A stretch of 40,716 nt of DNA from CAZDDI01 sp964504195. Lineage in GTDB: Bacteria; Chloroflexota; Anaerolineae; B4-G1; SLSP01. Below the pieces are notes generated by a model that did no database searches, was not told where the DNA came from, and saw only the letters and a program-made list of their open reading frames with translations. A program made the position numbers and the translations under genes. The stretch lies in NCBI GenBank assembly GCA_964504195.1, contig CAZDDI010000039.1, positions 1-40,716 of the forward strand, in the 5' to 3' direction. How positions within the stretch are numbered: position 1 is the first letter of the stretch; each line of letters starts with the position of its first letter. Positions 40,634 to 40,716 of this stretch are shown here, one piece after another.

Positions 40634-40716
40634 GTGGGGGGGGGGGGGCCCCCCCCCCCACCCCCCCCAAAAAAAAAACCCCCGGGCCCCCCGGGGGGGG
40701 GGGGGGGGGCGGGGGG
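40634..40716. other. Low-complexity terminal tract, probably artefact
   Basis: Long G, C and A runs of 9 to 17 bases with no structure of biological kind. Such tails are typical of sequencing or assembly errors at a contig end. Confidence 0.75.

Overview
The window reads as one complete contig from a moderately high-GC bacterium, most likely a member of Chloroflexota (Anaerolineae or a relative). That placement is inferred from gene content and style: Thr/Pro-rich lipoprotein linkers, paired ABC-2 exporters, a DHH-CBS-poly(A)-polymerase fusion, a TMEM260-like (DUF2723) membrane protein, an AOR/heterodisulfide-reductase cluster and many heptanucleotide repeats between genes. No rRNA, tRNA or CRISPR array was seen.

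Positions 1-4120 are accessory DNA. Small antitoxin genes (BrnA-like, Xre, HicB-like, and one of an addiction-module type) stand without intact toxins. They are interspersed with at least five copies of a structured repeat. The repeat has an imperfect palindrome of about 86 bp followed by a GC-rich segment, and four copies end in a sigma70-type promoter with exactly 17 bp between -35 and -10. Three of these promoters point straight into the next gene.

Positions 4833-7425 hold an integron gene-cassette array. Three consecutive attC sites (5722-5847, 6258-6389, 7297-7425) each start with the exact reverse complement of the start of the cassette they close, and each has one unpaired base in the left inner arm. 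The cassettes carry a two-gene unit of unknown function (small protein plus membrane protein), a small lipoprotein, and a complete nitrilase-superfamily hydrolase. An attI-like cluster of TTATACGGAAA repeats lies just upstream. No integrase gene is present. The array lies between two copies of a hairpin plus a decayed MalT-like regulator fragment.

Positions 7686-17403 hold transport and regulation. A membrane-anchored protein is followed by an ABC-2 exporter (ATPase and two permeases) with a Ser/Thr kinase. On the minus strand comes a second ABC-2 exporter (ATPase and two permeases) behind a TetR regulator with its own promoter and operator-like palindrome. An MFS transporter follows.

Positions 17468-24582 form one minus-strand redox operon: MoaD/ThiS-like carrier, tungsten-type aldehyde:ferredoxin oxidoreductase, four-cluster ferredoxin, HdrA fused to MvhD, HdrC and HdrB. 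Together they suggest an AOR joined to an electron-bifurcating or confurcating Hdr module.

Positions 25073-40475 are mostly housekeeping: a LysN-like aminotransferase, a membrane sensor histidine kinase, a YibE/F-family protein, a DHH-CBS-tRNA nucleotidyltransferase fusion, an alpha/beta hydrolase, an unknown protein, transketolase, and the DUF2723 protein, which carries heptad-repeat DNA inserted in frame. Several MITE-like and hairpin repeats fill the gaps. Both contig ends lie in the same C/G-rich repeat family in inverted orientation, and the last ~80 bases are homopolymer-like and probably an assembly artefact.
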